Assembly (NCBI RefSeq): GCF_036227485.1
Contig: NZ_CP109479.1
Coordinates: 7,254,001-7,318,000, forward strand
From: Streptomyces sp. NBC_01451
Lineage (GTDB): Bacteria > Actinomycetota > Actinomycetes > Streptomycetales > Streptomycetaceae
Direction of reading: 5' to 3'
DNA: 64,000 nucleotides
Position 1 is the stretch's first letter; each line of letters starts with the position of its first letter. A model generated the notes under the pieces. It did no database searches, was not told where the DNA came from, and worked only from the letters and a program-made list of their open reading frames with translations. Positions 1-8,105 of the stretch are shown piece by piece. The translations under genes were made by a program, and so were the position numbers.

Positions 1-302
1 CGGCCTGGGGCACCGGCCTGCGCACCCTCGTCCTCAACCACGGTGTCCCGCCGCACCCCTCGTACGCCAGGATCGCCGACGTCCTGGTGACCTTCGAGGG
101 CACCTGGGACACGTACCGCGCCCAGCGCCCCCACCCCCTGAGCACCCCGGGGACACGCCTGTGCCACCTCGTCTACGGCGTCCCGGTGGACGCCGACCTC
201 GAAACGGAGGCCAGGACCCGGGGCGCCGACCTGCACTGCGCGGTGCCCGGCACCGGAGACCACCCCTGGGGCACCCTGCCCCACGCCGTGCCCGTGGGCT
301 GA
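1..302 (+). CDS. Spherulation-specific family 4-like protein, C-terminal part
   Basis: The 3' end of a gene that begins before the window; the reading frame is open from base 3. About 98 residues are visible, including a stretch reading PSYARIADVLVTFEGTWDTY and a later HLVYGVP. These resemble the C-terminal half of the TIM-barrel-like spherulation-specific family 4 proteins common in Streptomyces, whose biochemical function is unknown. The stop is at 300-302. It converges on cobS with only 36 bases between them. Because the N-terminus is missing, secretion and any catalytic residues cannot be judged. The family call is from recognised motifs only. Confidence 0.6.
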   Translation, partial: AWGTGLRTLVLNHGVPPHPSYARIADVLVTFEGTWDTYRAQRPHPLSTPGTRLCHLVYGVPVDADLETEARTRGADLHCAVPGTGDHPWGTLPHAVPVG

Positions 303-338
303 GCGGCCGACGGCCGAGCGGCCCGGCGACCGCACGGC

Positions 339-1145
339 TCAGCGCAGCGACAGCACGACCAGCGCCGCTGTCGCCGCCGTCTCCGCGAGGCCGCCGAACA
401 CATCGCCGGTGATCCCGCCGAAGCGGCGCGTGCAGTGTTGCAGGAGGCGTTCGGCGGCGGCGCAGGCCACGATGACCGCGAAGGCGGTGCGGACGATGTC
501 GAACGCTCCGAAGAACGCGCCGAAGCCGGCCGCCGCGAGCGTCACCAGGGCCGCGACCAGCAGCGCGGAGCGCACGGGCACCGTTCCCGCGACCGCCGCT
601 CCCAGCCCGTCGGGCCGCGCGGGCGGTACGCCGGTGCGGGCGGCCAGGGTGAGGGCCAGCCGGGCGGCGGTCGCCGACACGACGGCGGCGAGCGCGCCCC
701 TGGCCCACGAGTCGCCGTACGCCTGTGCGAGCACGGCCACCTGGGCCAGCAGCACGAACAGGAGGGCGAGCACACCGAACGGGCCGATGTCCGACTGCTT
801 CATGACGCGCAGCGCGTCCTCGGCGGGCTTGCCGCTGCCCAGCCCGTCGGCGGTGTCCGCGAGCCCGTCGAGATGCAGCCCCCGGGTGAGGACGGCGGGC
901 ACGGCGGCCGTGGCGACGGCGGCGAGCAGCGCACCGGAGCCCAGGAACAGAAGCGTCAGCCCGGCCCCGGCGGCACACACTCCGACGGCCAGACCGGCCA
1001 CCGGCGCGCACAGCATGCCGCCGCGCGCCGCGTCCCGGTCCCAGCGGGTCACCGGCACCGGCAGCACGGTCAGCGTGCCGAAGGCGAACCGGAGCCCGTC
1101 GAGACGGGCGAGCGGGGCTGAAGGTGTGGGCGGAGGCGTGGACAC
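339..1145 (-). CDS. cobS: Adenosylcobinamide-GDP ribazoletransferase (cobalamin synthase)
   Basis: CobS joins adenosylcobinamide-GDP to alpha-ribazole (or its phosphate), the last assembly step of adenosylcobalamin, and works in the membrane. The 268-residue length is normal. The family signature HLDGLADTADG is at residues 91-101, with the Asp residues expected to bind metal, followed by the conserved KQSDIGPFG segment near 116-124. The rest is hydrophobic with about six membrane segments. The start is GTG at 1145, with a weak ribosome site upstream. cobT and cobU lie within 7 kb on the same strand but are separated by unrelated genes, so the late cobalamin genes form a loose cluster and not one operon. 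No B12 riboswitch is visible upstream. Confidence 0.93.
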   Translation of the reverse strand: MSTPPPTPSAPLARLDGLRFAFGTLTVLPVPVTRWDRDAARGGMLCAPVAGLAVGVCAAGAGLTLLFLGSGALLAAVATAAVPAVLTRGLHLDGLADTADGLGSGKPAEDALRVMKQSDIGPFGVLALLFVLLAQVAVLAQAYGDSWARGALAAVVSATAARLALTLAARTGVPPARPDGLGAAVAGTVPVRSALLVAALVTLAAAGFGAFFGAFDIVRTAFAVIVACAAAERLLQHCTRRFGGITGDVFGGLAETAATAALVVLSLR

Positions 1146-1251
1146 CGGCGCAGAGTACCCGGCGGGGGGGCAGGCGGCCCAGGGCAGGGCAAGGCGGTTC
1201 GGGCGGCGAACGAGCAGCCCTTGACATCGGATAAATGGATAAAGTTCATAT

Positions 1252-2019
1252 ATGGGTCATTGGCTGGAGCGGAACATCGTCGAGCCGGGCAAGCTGCCGC
1301 TGCTCCTGGCGCTCGCCGCCTTCGTACTGACGTTCCTCATCACCCGCGTCGTCACCCGGATGATCCGCGCGGGCAAGGGGCCGTTCGGCAACGTCAAGGC
1401 GGGCGGGATGCACATCCATCACGTCGTCCCCGGTGTCGTGCTGACCGTCGTGGGCGGGTTCGGGGCCGTGGCCAGCGGGCAGAGCGGGTTCGGTGCGGGG
1501 CTGTGCGCGGTGCTGTTCGGGATGGGCGCCGGCCTGGTGCTCGACGAGTTCGCGCTGATCCTGCACCTCGACGACGTCTACTGGACCGAGGCCGGCCGGC
1601 AGAGCGTCGAGGTGGTGGTGCTGACGGCGGCCCTGGTCGGCCTGGTCCTCCTGGGCTTCCTGCCCTTCGGGGTGAACGACCTCAGCGACGAGGACATCCA
1701 GAACCGGGGCGGGGCCATGCTCAGCGTCGGCGTCAACTTCCTCTTCTCCCTCCTCGCCCTGAGCAAGGGCAAGGCCCGCACGGCGATCTTCGGCGTGATC
1801 GTCCCCTTCGTCGCGCTCTTCGGCGCCCTCCGCCTGGCCCGCCCCGGTTCCGCCTGGGCGAAACGCTTCTACGGCCGCCGCCCGCGCGCCCGTTCCCGCT
1901 CGGTCCTGCGCGCCTACCGTCACGACCGCCGCTGGGCCGGCCCCCGGCGCCGCGTCCAGGACCTGCTGGGCGGCAAGCCCGACCCCCAGCCGGCCCGCGC
2001 CCCCGCCCTGCGCCCGTGA
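1252..2019 (+). CDS. Conserved integral membrane protein of unknown function
   Basis: A 255-residue protein with about five to six membrane segments (near residues 14-34, 58-75, 78-100, 120-140, 155-172 and 178-195) and a very basic C-terminal tail. Two conserved-looking polar patches lie between helices: GGMHIHH at 51-57 and DEFALILHLDDVYW at 98-111. Clustered His and Asp near the membrane could bind metal, but this is inference. I recognise it as a conserved Streptomyces membrane protein without known function. The start is ATG at 1252; an A/T-rich stretch with TTGACA at 1221 lies just upstream, but no good ribosome site is seen. Its last 100 bases overlap the convergent rhomboid-like gene. 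Confidence 0.75.
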   Translation: MGHWLERNIVEPGKLPLLLALAAFVLTFLITRVVTRMIRAGKGPFGNVKAGGMHIHHVVPGVVLTVVGGFGAVASGQSGFGAGLCAVLFGMGAGLVLDEFALILHLDDVYWTEAGRQSVEVVVLTAALVGLVLLGFLPFGVNDLSDEDIQNRGGAMLSVGVNFLFSLLALSKGKARTAIFGVIVPFVALFGALRLARPGSAWAKRFYGRRPRARSRSVLRAYRHDRRWAGPRRRVQDLLGGKPDPQPARAPALRP

Positions 2020-2657
2020 CGCGTCGCCGAGACACCGCACAGGACGAGTACGGCCACGATCGCGGCCAGATGTTCCTTGCCCGCGAGGTTGTCCTTCAGG
2101 ACCACCTCCACCACCATCGCGACGATCACCGCACAGGCGGTCACGTACGCCCGGTGGCGCCACCCCAGGAACACGGCGAGGCCCACCACGGCCGCCGACG
2201 GGCCGGTGTCCACGACATGCGCGTCCGTGCCGGGCAGCCCGAGGAGGCCGGCCGGGCCCAGGGCGATGCCCACGCGCGCGTAGAGCGTGCCGGCGAGGGT
2301 GGCGACGTACGCGATGACGAGGGTGCGCCACCGGCCGAGGCAGATCTCGGCGAGGCCGAAGACGACCAGGAGCTGCGCGAGGGCGCCCCAGACCGGCAGG
2401 TCGGGGGCGGGCACGAAGAGGGACAGCGGGGTGCGCAGCAGGGCGAGCCAGAGGGGGTCCCCGGCACGGACGGCGCCGACGTCCTGGACGAAGCGGTGGC
2501 CCCAGGACTGGTTCTGCGTGAACTGGACGAGCGCGGTCAGGCACACGACGCCGAGCGTCATGGGCACCGCCCGCCACCGCCGCGTGAGCAGGGGCCCGCG
2601 TACGGCGTCGTACAGCCGCCCCCATTCGGCGCGGGCCCGGCGGGCGGCCGTGCTCAT
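1920..2657 (-). CDS. Rhomboid-like membrane protein
   Basis: A 245-residue polytopic protein with hydrophobic segments near residues 33-50, 88-105, 112-130, 155-170 and 175-195, then a basic tail. Spacing of the helices and the TDAHVVDTGPSAAVVGLAVFL region recall rhomboid-fold proteins. The GxSG nucleophile motif of active rhomboid proteases is replaced by GPSAA, so protease activity is uncertain. The start is ATG at 2657, 36 bases after the stop of the MprF-like gene, so the two probably form one transcript. The C-terminal tail overlaps 100 bases of the convergent membrane-protein gene, which is unusual. The tail may differ if translation ends earlier in relatives. Confidence 0.65.
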   Translation of the reverse strand: MSTAARRARAEWGRLYDAVRGPLLTRRWRAVPMTLGVVCLTALVQFTQNQSWGHRFVQDVGAVRAGDPLWLALLRTPLSLFVPAPDLPVWGALAQLLVVFGLAEICLGRWRTLVIAYVATLAGTLYARVGIALGPAGLLGLPGTDAHVVDTGPSAAVVGLAVFLGWRHRAYVTACAVIVAMVVEVVLKDNLAGKEHLAAIVAVLVLCGVSATRHGRRAGARAGWGSGLPPSRSWTRRRGPAQRRS

Positions 2658-2693
2658 CGCCCGGCCCTCATCCGTGCGTGCCCGTCCACGTGC

Positions 2694-4463
2694 TCATCTC
2701 TTCGACTCCAGGTGTCTGCGGTGCAGCCACTTCGGCAGTCCCGGCGCCTCCAGGAAGCCCTCCGCGCGCGCCGCGGCGATGCCGATGCGCGGCAGGTCCG
2801 CGCTCTTCTCGAAGAGCAGGAACCGGGGCTCCCAGATGGGCCGGTACTTCGCGTTGGCGCGGTACAGCGACTCGATCTGCCACCAGCGGGAGAAGAAGCT
2901 GAGCAGTGAACGCCACAGCCTCAGTACCGGCCCCGCGCCGATGCGCCCGCCACGTTCGAAGACGGAACGGAACATCGCGAAGTTGAGTGAGACCTGAGTG
3001 ATCCCGATCTCCTGGGCGCGCCGGAGAAGTTCGATCACCATGAACTCCATGAGCCCGTTGTCGGAGTCACGGTCGCGCCGCATGAGGTCGAGCGAGAGCC
3101 CGTGCGGCCCCCAGGGCACGAAGGAGAGCACCGCTCTCAGCCGGCCGTCACCGTCGGCGCATTCGAGCATCACGCACTGCCCGTCGTCCGGGTCGCCGAG
3201 CCGCCCGAGCGCCATGCTGAACCCGCGCTCGGTGGCGCCGTCCCGCCAGTCGTCGGCGTGCTGGAGGAGGGACGCCATCTCGTCGGCCGGAATGTCCGCG
3301 TGGCGCCGGATGCGTACGGTGTACCCGGCCCGCCCGACCCGGTTGTAGGCCTGCCGGACGGTCCGCATGGCCCGCCCCTCCAGCGTGAACTCGGCGGTCT
3401 CGACGATGGCCTCGTCACCGAGTTCGAGGGCGTCCAGACCGTGCCGCGCGTACACCGTGCCGGCCTCCTCGCCCGCCCCCATCACCGCCGGGATCCAGCC
3501 GTGGGCGCGGGCCTCGGCGAGCCACGGTTCGATGGCGCCGGGCCAGGCCTCCGGGTCGCCGATCGGGTCACCGGCGGCCAGGGAGACCCCGCCCAGGGCG
3601 CGGTAGGCGACGGCGGCCTTGCCGGTGGGGGACCAGACGACGCTCTTCTCGCGGCGCAGGGCGAAGTAGCCGAGGGAGTCGCGGTCGCCGTGCCGGTCGA
3701 GAAGGGCGCGCAGCCGGGCCTCGTCGTCCTCGGTGAGCGGGTCGACGGCACGGCGGGAGCGGAAGGCGGCGTAGAAGACGGCGAGGATCAGCACCGTACT
3801 GATGACGTTGATGGTGACGTCGACCCAGTTCGGTGTGGAGATACCCGCGAAGCCCGTGTCGTCGGCGGCGACGGAGATCAGCCGCATCGTGCCGTAGTTC
3901 CAGCGCTCCAGGAACGTCGAACGGTGGCTGTCGTGCGCCTGGTTGGCGGCGGTGACGAGCAGCGCGGCGAGGAGCGAGGAGACGAGCAGGCCGCCGACCG
4001 CGACGGCGGCGGCGAGCCGCGCGTTGGACCGGTCGCCCTTGGCGTAGAACTCGCGCCGCCCGACGAGGAGCGCGGCGACGAAGGCGGCCGTGAGGACGAG
4101 CGAGATCCAGTTCTGCGCGTGCTGCCGGATCTCCGCGAAGAACATGGCGAAGGCGAACAGCAGCAGGAACAGGGAACCGATCACCACGTTCAGGATCCAG
4201 GCGGCCCGTTTGCGGCGCCGCATGGTGATCGCCAGGAACATCGTGAACACACCGGAGGCGAAGCCGGCGGTCAGCAGGTACGGCGTGAAGAAGTTCTCCT
4301 CGTTGTGCCGCCGTACGTCGTTGCCGAAGGAGACCCACACCGCGCTGAGGAGATTGACGAAGGTGACGACCCGCAGGTACCAGACGGCGAACGCGGCGGC
4401 CCGCCGTGAGGCGCTGGTGCTGGCACTTCGCTGGACGTTCGGCGTGAGCCGGTCATCTCCCAT
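2694..4463 (-). CDS. MprF-like aminoacyl-phosphatidylglycerol synthase (DUF2156)
   Basis: A 589-residue protein with an N-terminal membrane half (about six segments between residues 25 and 250) and a cytosolic C-terminal half (about 260-560) of the DUF2156/LPG-synthase type. The C-terminal half carries segments such as LEGRAMRTVRQAYNRVGRAG and LMRRDRDSDNGLMEFMVIEL. Members of this family transfer an amino acid, often lysine, from a charged tRNA to phosphatidylglycerol, changing surface charge and resistance to cationic peptides. The substrate here is not known. The start is ATG at 4463. A 34-bp perfect palindrome ends 11 bases before the start codon and overlaps a plausible -10 element, suggesting dedicated repression. 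The rhomboid-like gene follows in the same direction. Confidence 0.85.
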   Translation of the reverse strand: MGDDRLTPNVQRSASTSASRRAAAFAVWYLRVVTFVNLLSAVWVSFGNDVRRHNEENFFTPYLLTAGFASGVFTMFLAITMRRRKRAAWILNVVIGSLFLLLFAFAMFFAEIRQHAQNWISLVLTAAFVAALLVGRREFYAKGDRSNARLAAAVAVGGLLVSSLLAALLVTAANQAHDSHRSTFLERWNYGTMRLISVAADDTGFAGISTPNWVDVTINVISTVLILAVFYAAFRSRRAVDPLTEDDEARLRALLDRHGDRDSLGYFALRREKSVVWSPTGKAAVAYRALGGVSLAAGDPIGDPEAWPGAIEPWLAEARAHGWIPAVMGAGEEAGTVYARHGLDALELGDEAIVETAEFTLEGRAMRTVRQAYNRVGRAGYTVRIRRHADIPADEMASLLQHADDWRDGATERGFSMALGRLGDPDDGQCVMLECADGDGRLRAVLSFVPWGPHGLSLDLMRRDRDSDNGLMEFMVIELLRRAQEIGITQVSLNFAMFRSVFERGGRIGAGPVLRLWRSLLSFFSRWWQIESLYRANAKYRPIWEPRFLLFEKSADLPRIGIAAARAEGFLEAPGLPKWLHRRHLESKR

Positions 4464-4473
4464 GGAGAGTGAT

Positions 4474-4507
4474 CATATGGGGCATGTTGAGCGACATGCC
4501 CCATATG
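4474..4507. promoter_or_regulatory. 34-bp perfect palindrome, candidate operator of the mprF-like gene
   Basis: CATATGGGGCATG at 4474-4486 is matched exactly by CATGCCCCATATG at 4495-4507 around an 8-base centre. It lies between the cobT stop (4535) and the mprF-like start (4463). It could fold as a hairpin ending cobT transcripts, but no T-run follows. Its inner CATATG could serve as the -10 element of the downstream gene, which points to a dimeric repressor site. Confidence 0.6.
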
Positions 4508-4534
4508 TCCTCACGTCCTCATGTCCGCCGGCGG

Positions 4535-5641
4535 TCAGAGAGCCTCCGACTCCTCCGGCTCCTTCGCGTCCTCCGCCTCGGGTGCCTCGGCGGCCACAGG
4601 CGCCTCCGGCAGTTCCGCCGCCAGGGCCGCCGCGGCCTGCACCAGCGGCAGGGCCAGCAGCGCCCCGGCCCCCTCGCCCACGGTCACCCCGTGGTCGAGC
4701 AGCGGCTCCAGCGCCATCCGGTCCAGGGCCTTCGCCTGCGCCGGCTCCCCGCTGTTGTGCCCGGCGAGCCACCAGTCCGGCGCCCGGAAGGCGATCCGCT
4801 GCCCGACCAGCGCGCAGGCGGCCGACACCACGCCGTCCAGGATCACCGGCATCTTGCGCACCGCGCTCTGCAGCAGGAACCCGGTCGTCGCGGCGAGGTC
4901 GGCGCCGCCCACCGTCGCCAGCAGCTGCAACTGGTCCCCGAGCACCGGCCGGGCCCGCCGCAGCGCGTCCCGGATCGCGGCGCACTTGCGCATCCACGCC
5001 AGGTCGTCGATCGGCAGCCCGCCCCGCCCGGTCACCACGGACGCGTCCGTCCCGCACAACGCCGCCACCAGCACCGACGCGGCCGTGGTGCCGCCCACGC
5101 TCACATCGCCGAGCACCACCAGATCCGTACCGGAGTCGGCTTCCTCGTCGGCCACGGCGACCCCCGCCAGGAAGGCCGCCTCCGCCTCCTCAAGGGTCAG
5201 CGCGTCCTCGACGTCGATCCGCCCGCTGCCGCGCCGGGCCCGGTGCCCCGCGACCTCGTCGGGCAGCGCGTCCGGCTCGCAGTCCAGCGACATGTCGACG
5301 ACACGCACCGGCACACCGAGCCGCCGCGCGAGCACGGCGACGGGGCTGGAGCCGTCCAGGACGGCCCGTACGGACCGCTCGGCACTGCCGGCGGGGCGCG
5401 CCGACACACCCTGTCCGGCGATCCCGTGATCCCCCGCGAACAGCACGACACGCGGCCGTTCCACCGCCCGGACCGGTACGGAGGACTGCGCCGCCGCCAG
5501 CCACTCACCCAGGTCGTCGAGTCGTCCGAGCGACCCGGGCGGCACGATCCGGCGCTCCCTGTGCGCCTCCGCGTCGCGGCGCACACCGCCGTCGGGGCGC
5601 TCGATCAGATCGGAGAAGTCGTCGAGATTAAGCGAGCTCAT
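4535..5641 (-). CDS. cobT: Nicotinate-nucleotide--dimethylbenzimidazole phosphoribosyltransferase
   Basis: CobT makes alpha-ribazole 5'-phosphate from nicotinate mononucleotide and dimethylbenzimidazole, supplying the lower ligand of cobalamin. Visible family motifs are AGDHGIAGQGVSARP (the substrate-binding DHG..GVS element), VLGDVSVGGTTAASVL (counterpart of GEMGIGNTT) and GVTVGEGAGALLALPLV, which carries the catalytic Glu. I chose the ATG at 5641, giving 368 residues beginning MSSLNLDDF; a frame open to 5683 adds 14 unlikely residues. The C-terminus is an Ala/Glu-rich tail. The neighbours cobU and cobS on the same strand support the role. A divergent methyltransferase starts 172 bases away. 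Confidence 0.93.
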   Translation of the reverse strand: MSSLNLDDFSDLIERPDGGVRRDAEAHRERRIVPPGSLGRLDDLGEWLAAAQSSVPVRAVERPRVVLFAGDHGIAGQGVSARPAGSAERSVRAVLDGSSPVAVLARRLGVPVRVVDMSLDCEPDALPDEVAGHRARRGSGRIDVEDALTLEEAEAAFLAGVAVADEEADSGTDLVVLGDVSVGGTTAASVLVAALCGTDASVVTGRGGLPIDDLAWMRKCAAIRDALRRARPVLGDQLQLLATVGGADLAATTGFLLQSAVRKMPVILDGVVSAACALVGQRIAFRAPDWWLAGHNSGEPAQAKALDRMALEPLLDHGVTVGEGAGALLALPLVQAAAALAAELPEAPVAAEAPEAEDAKEPEESEAL

Positions 5642-5812
5642 TCGCCGAACAGTACCGGCAGCGATCGAACAGGGCGCCGTCACGTTGGAGCCATGTCATT
5701 GCGCCCGGGATCGCCATCCCCTACGTAACGTTTTGAGACGTAATGTCGCACGGCGCCCCAGCGCACCGCATCGGTGCACCGCTTCGGTGCACCGCCTCAG
5801 CAGGAGCCGCCC

Positions 5813-6784
5813 ATGTCCCCCGCCCCCAAGGCGACCGCCCCGCAGGAGACCGGGACCGACGGGTTCCACGAACCGCGCCGCGAGGACTGCCCCTGGTGCG
5901 GTTCCCGGCGGTTGCGCACCCGCCTGCGGACGTCGGACCTCAGGCGGCGCCGGCCGGGCACGTTCGTCGTCGACGAGTGCCGCGACTGCGCCCACGCCTT
6001 CCAGAACCCGCGCCTCACCGCCGAGGGCCTCGCCCTCCACCACCAGGACCTGCCAGAGGCCCCCCACCCGGTCGCGCCCCGCCGCCACCGCGCCGCGGCC
6101 CGGGCGATGCTCCCCTTCCCGGAGCCGGAGAGCTGGCTCGACGTGGGGACGGGCGAGGGAGCCTTCCCGGCCGCGGCGAAGCGCTATTTCCCGTACACGG
6201 CCTTCGACGGCGTGGACACCACCCGCCGCGTCCAGAAGGCCCGCGCCTCCGGCCACATCGAGGAGGCCTACCGGGGCCGCCTCACGGACGAGAAGATCGT
6301 CAACCGCCTGCAGGCCCGCTACGACGTCGTCAGCATGTTCCACCACCTGGAACACACCCCGGACCCCCGCGCGGAACTCCGCGCCGCCCTCAGGGTCCTG
6401 CGCCCCGGCGGCCACCTCCTGATCGAGGTCCCGGACCCGCACTGCGCGTTCGGCACCCTGCTGGGCAAGTGGTGGCCCTGGTACGCCCAGCCCCGCCACC
6501 TCCACCTGATGCCGCCGGCCAACCTGGTGGCGGAACTGGAGTCCCAGCACTGCACGGTCGTCGCCACCGACCGCCGGGAACCCCACATCCCCTACGACCT
6601 GACAGGCACCCTCTCCCTGGCCGTCACCCGCGCCCTCCCGGCCCGCCGCACGCTCCTGCTCCGGGCGGCGACCCCGTTGCCGGCGGTGGCCACGGCCCTG
6701 GACCACACCCTGGCCCCACTCCTGCGCCGCACCCGCTTCGCGAACACGTACCGGATCATCGCGAGAAGGGGCGCCGCCGACTGA
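5813..6784 (+). CDS. Class I SAM-dependent methyltransferase with N-terminal zinc ribbon
   Basis: A 323-residue protein. Two Cys pairs (C26-x2-C29 in CPWCG and C56-x2-C59 in CRDC) form a likely zinc ribbon at residues 24-62. A Rossmann methyltransferase domain follows, with motif I WLDVGTGEGAF near 108-118, FHHLEHTPDP in the middle and VLRPGGHLLIEVPDP after it. This domain order occurs in methyltransferases of glycan or cell-surface pathways, but the substrate cannot be told. AGGAG at 5802-5806 selects the ATG at 5813 over one at 5774. The 5' region holds a short direct repeat (TCGGTGCACCGC at 5771 and 5784). It ends 7 bases from the convergent cobU. Confidence 0.82.
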   Translation: MSPAPKATAPQETGTDGFHEPRREDCPWCGSRRLRTRLRTSDLRRRRPGTFVVDECRDCAHAFQNPRLTAEGLALHHQDLPEAPHPVAPRRHRAAARAMLPFPEPESWLDVGTGEGAFPAAAKRYFPYTAFDGVDTTRRVQKARASGHIEEAYRGRLTDEKIVNRLQARYDVVSMFHHLEHTPDPRAELRAALRVLRPGGHLLIEVPDPHCAFGTLLGKWWPWYAQPRHLHLMPPANLVAELESQHCTVVATDRREPHIPYDLTGTLSLAVTRALPARRTLLLRAATPLPAVATALDHTLAPLLRRTRFANTYRIIARRGAAD

Positions 6785-6791
6785 CCGGCGC

Positions 6792-7991
6792 TCACCCCCG
6801 CAGCACAACCGCCTGCCCGGCCACCACCAGCAGCACGTGCTCGCACTCCGCCCCGAACAACGAGTTCAGCCGCCCGAGCTCGTCCCGGTACCGCCGTCCC
6901 GAAGCGGTGGCCGGCACGATCCCCGAGCCCACCTCGTTCGACACGGCCACGACGGTCCGCCGCGTCGAGCGGACCGCCGCCGTCAGCTCCCGTACCCGCC
7001 GCCGCAGCTCCCGCTCCCCGCCCCCCGCCCACTCCGCGTCGTCCCACGCCCCCACCTGGTCCATCGCGTCCGTCAGCCACAGCGACAGACAGTCGACGAG
7101 CAGCGGCGACCCCTCGTCCTCCAGCAGCGGTACGAGGTCACAGGTCTCGGCGGTACGCCACGACCCCGGCCGCCGCTCCCGGTGCGCGTGCACCCGCGCC
7201 GCCCACTCCCCGTCCCCGTTGCGCGTCCCGCCCGTGGCCACGTACAGCACGTCCGGGAACGCCTCCAGCCGCCGCTCCGCCTCCACCGACTTCCCCGACC
7301 GGGCCCCGCCCAGCACCAGGGTCCGCCGGGGCACGTCCGGTACGTCTTCGTAGACCCCGACTGTCAGCGTCGTACCGTCCGCCACCGCCCGCGCGCCCGC
7401 CGCCGCGAGCCGGCGCCGCAACTCGGCACCCGGCGGCACGTCGTGGTCCAGATGAACGGCGACGACATCCGTGGCCGGCCCGAGCGCGCCCACCGCCCGC
7501 AGCCGGGCCAGGGCCTCCGGCCGCCCGACGACGTCCGCGAGGACCATGTCGTACGAGGGACCGTTCCCGTCGAGCCCGGCCGGAGCCGCGCCCGGCGGCA
7601 GGTACAGCAGGCGCTGCCCGTCGGGACCGGTCACCGCGTACCCCGTACCCGGCGCGTCCATCGGGACCGCGCGCACCCGGTGCCCGGTCAGCAGCGCCAA
7701 CTCCCGCCCGTCCGGCACCCGTCCGGGCTGCGGAAGCCCCGCCGGCACCTCGACGGCGGGTCCGTCGTGCGGATGCGACAGCAGCACCTGCCGTACACCG
7801 CCCAGCGAGTGCCCGGCGCGCGCCGCCGCGAGTACGGCGCCGGGGGTGAGGTCGAGCAGCAGCGTGCCGTCCACGAGCAGCGCGGTGGCCGCCCGCGCGT
7901 GCACACCGAGCGCGCCGGTGCAGGCCGCGCACGCACAGTCGGGGCGGGGCAGACCCGCGGGGGCACCGGTACCGAGCAGAGTGAGTTCCAC
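6792..7991 (-). CDS. cobU: PhnP-like domain fused to CobU (adenosylcobinamide kinase/guanylyltransferase)
   Basis: The C-terminal 180 residues are CobU/CobP: P-loop GGARSGKS at 228-235, then the family pattern ATGGTRNGDGEW and LLVDCLSLWLTDAM, and VSNEVGSGIVP. It phosphorylates adenosylcobinamide and attaches GMP. The N-terminal 215 residues resemble the metallo-beta-lactamase fold of PhnP, with the structural zinc pattern C19-x-C21-x2-C24 and a late HLDHD (180-184). The usual HxHxDH metal motif is reduced to H73-P-H75-D-G-P, so hydrolase activity looks lost or altered. The start is GTG at 7991. It lies on the same strand as cobT and cobS. I know such fusions from Streptomyces annotation; the role of the first domain is not established. 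Confidence 0.9.
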   Translation of the reverse strand: MELTLLGTGAPAGLPRPDCACAACTGALGVHARAATALLVDGTLLLDLTPGAVLAAARAGHSLGGVRQVLLSHPHDGPAVEVPAGLPQPGRVPDGRELALLTGHRVRAVPMDAPGTGYAVTGPDGQRLLYLPPGAAPAGLDGNGPSYDMVLADVVGRPEALARLRAVGALGPATDVVAVHLDHDVPPGAELRRRLAAAGARAVADGTTLTVGVYEDVPDVPRRTLVLGGARSGKSVEAERRLEAFPDVLYVATGGTRNGDGEWAARVHAHRERRPGSWRTAETCDLVPLLEDEGSPLLVDCLSLWLTDAMDQVGAWDDAEWAGGGERELRRRVRELTAAVRSTRRTVVAVSNEVGSGIVPATASGRRYRDELGRLNSLFGAECEHVLLVVAGQAVVLRG

Positions 7992-8034
7992 GAAGCTGAT
8001 TTTCGCGTGTCCCCGCAGGTCTTGCGCGTCCGGC

Positions 8035-8074
8035 TAGGCTCGGGGGCAGGAGCCGGATCAAGATCCGGCTCCTG
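8035..8074 (+). promoter_or_regulatory. -10-like TAGGCT and 13-bp inverted repeat at the predicted 5' end
   Basis: TAGGCT at 8035-8040 is a good Streptomyces -10 hexamer. CAGGAGCCGGATC (8047-8059) and GATCCGGCTCCTG (8062-8074) then form a perfect inverted repeat separated by AA. If transcription starts near 8047, the mRNA of the 71-residue gene would begin with this hairpin. It could be an RNA-stabilising stem, an attenuator or a DNA operator; the divergent cobU starts at 7991. Confidence 0.45.
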
Positions 8075-8105
8075 GTCTGCAGCGGTTCATATCTTGGAGG
8101 CGTAC

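Noticed and set aside
5642..5812. A cobalamin riboswitch controlling cobT or its neighbours
   Set aside because: No B12-box-like sequence or suitable multi-stem structure is visible here or before cobS and cobU.
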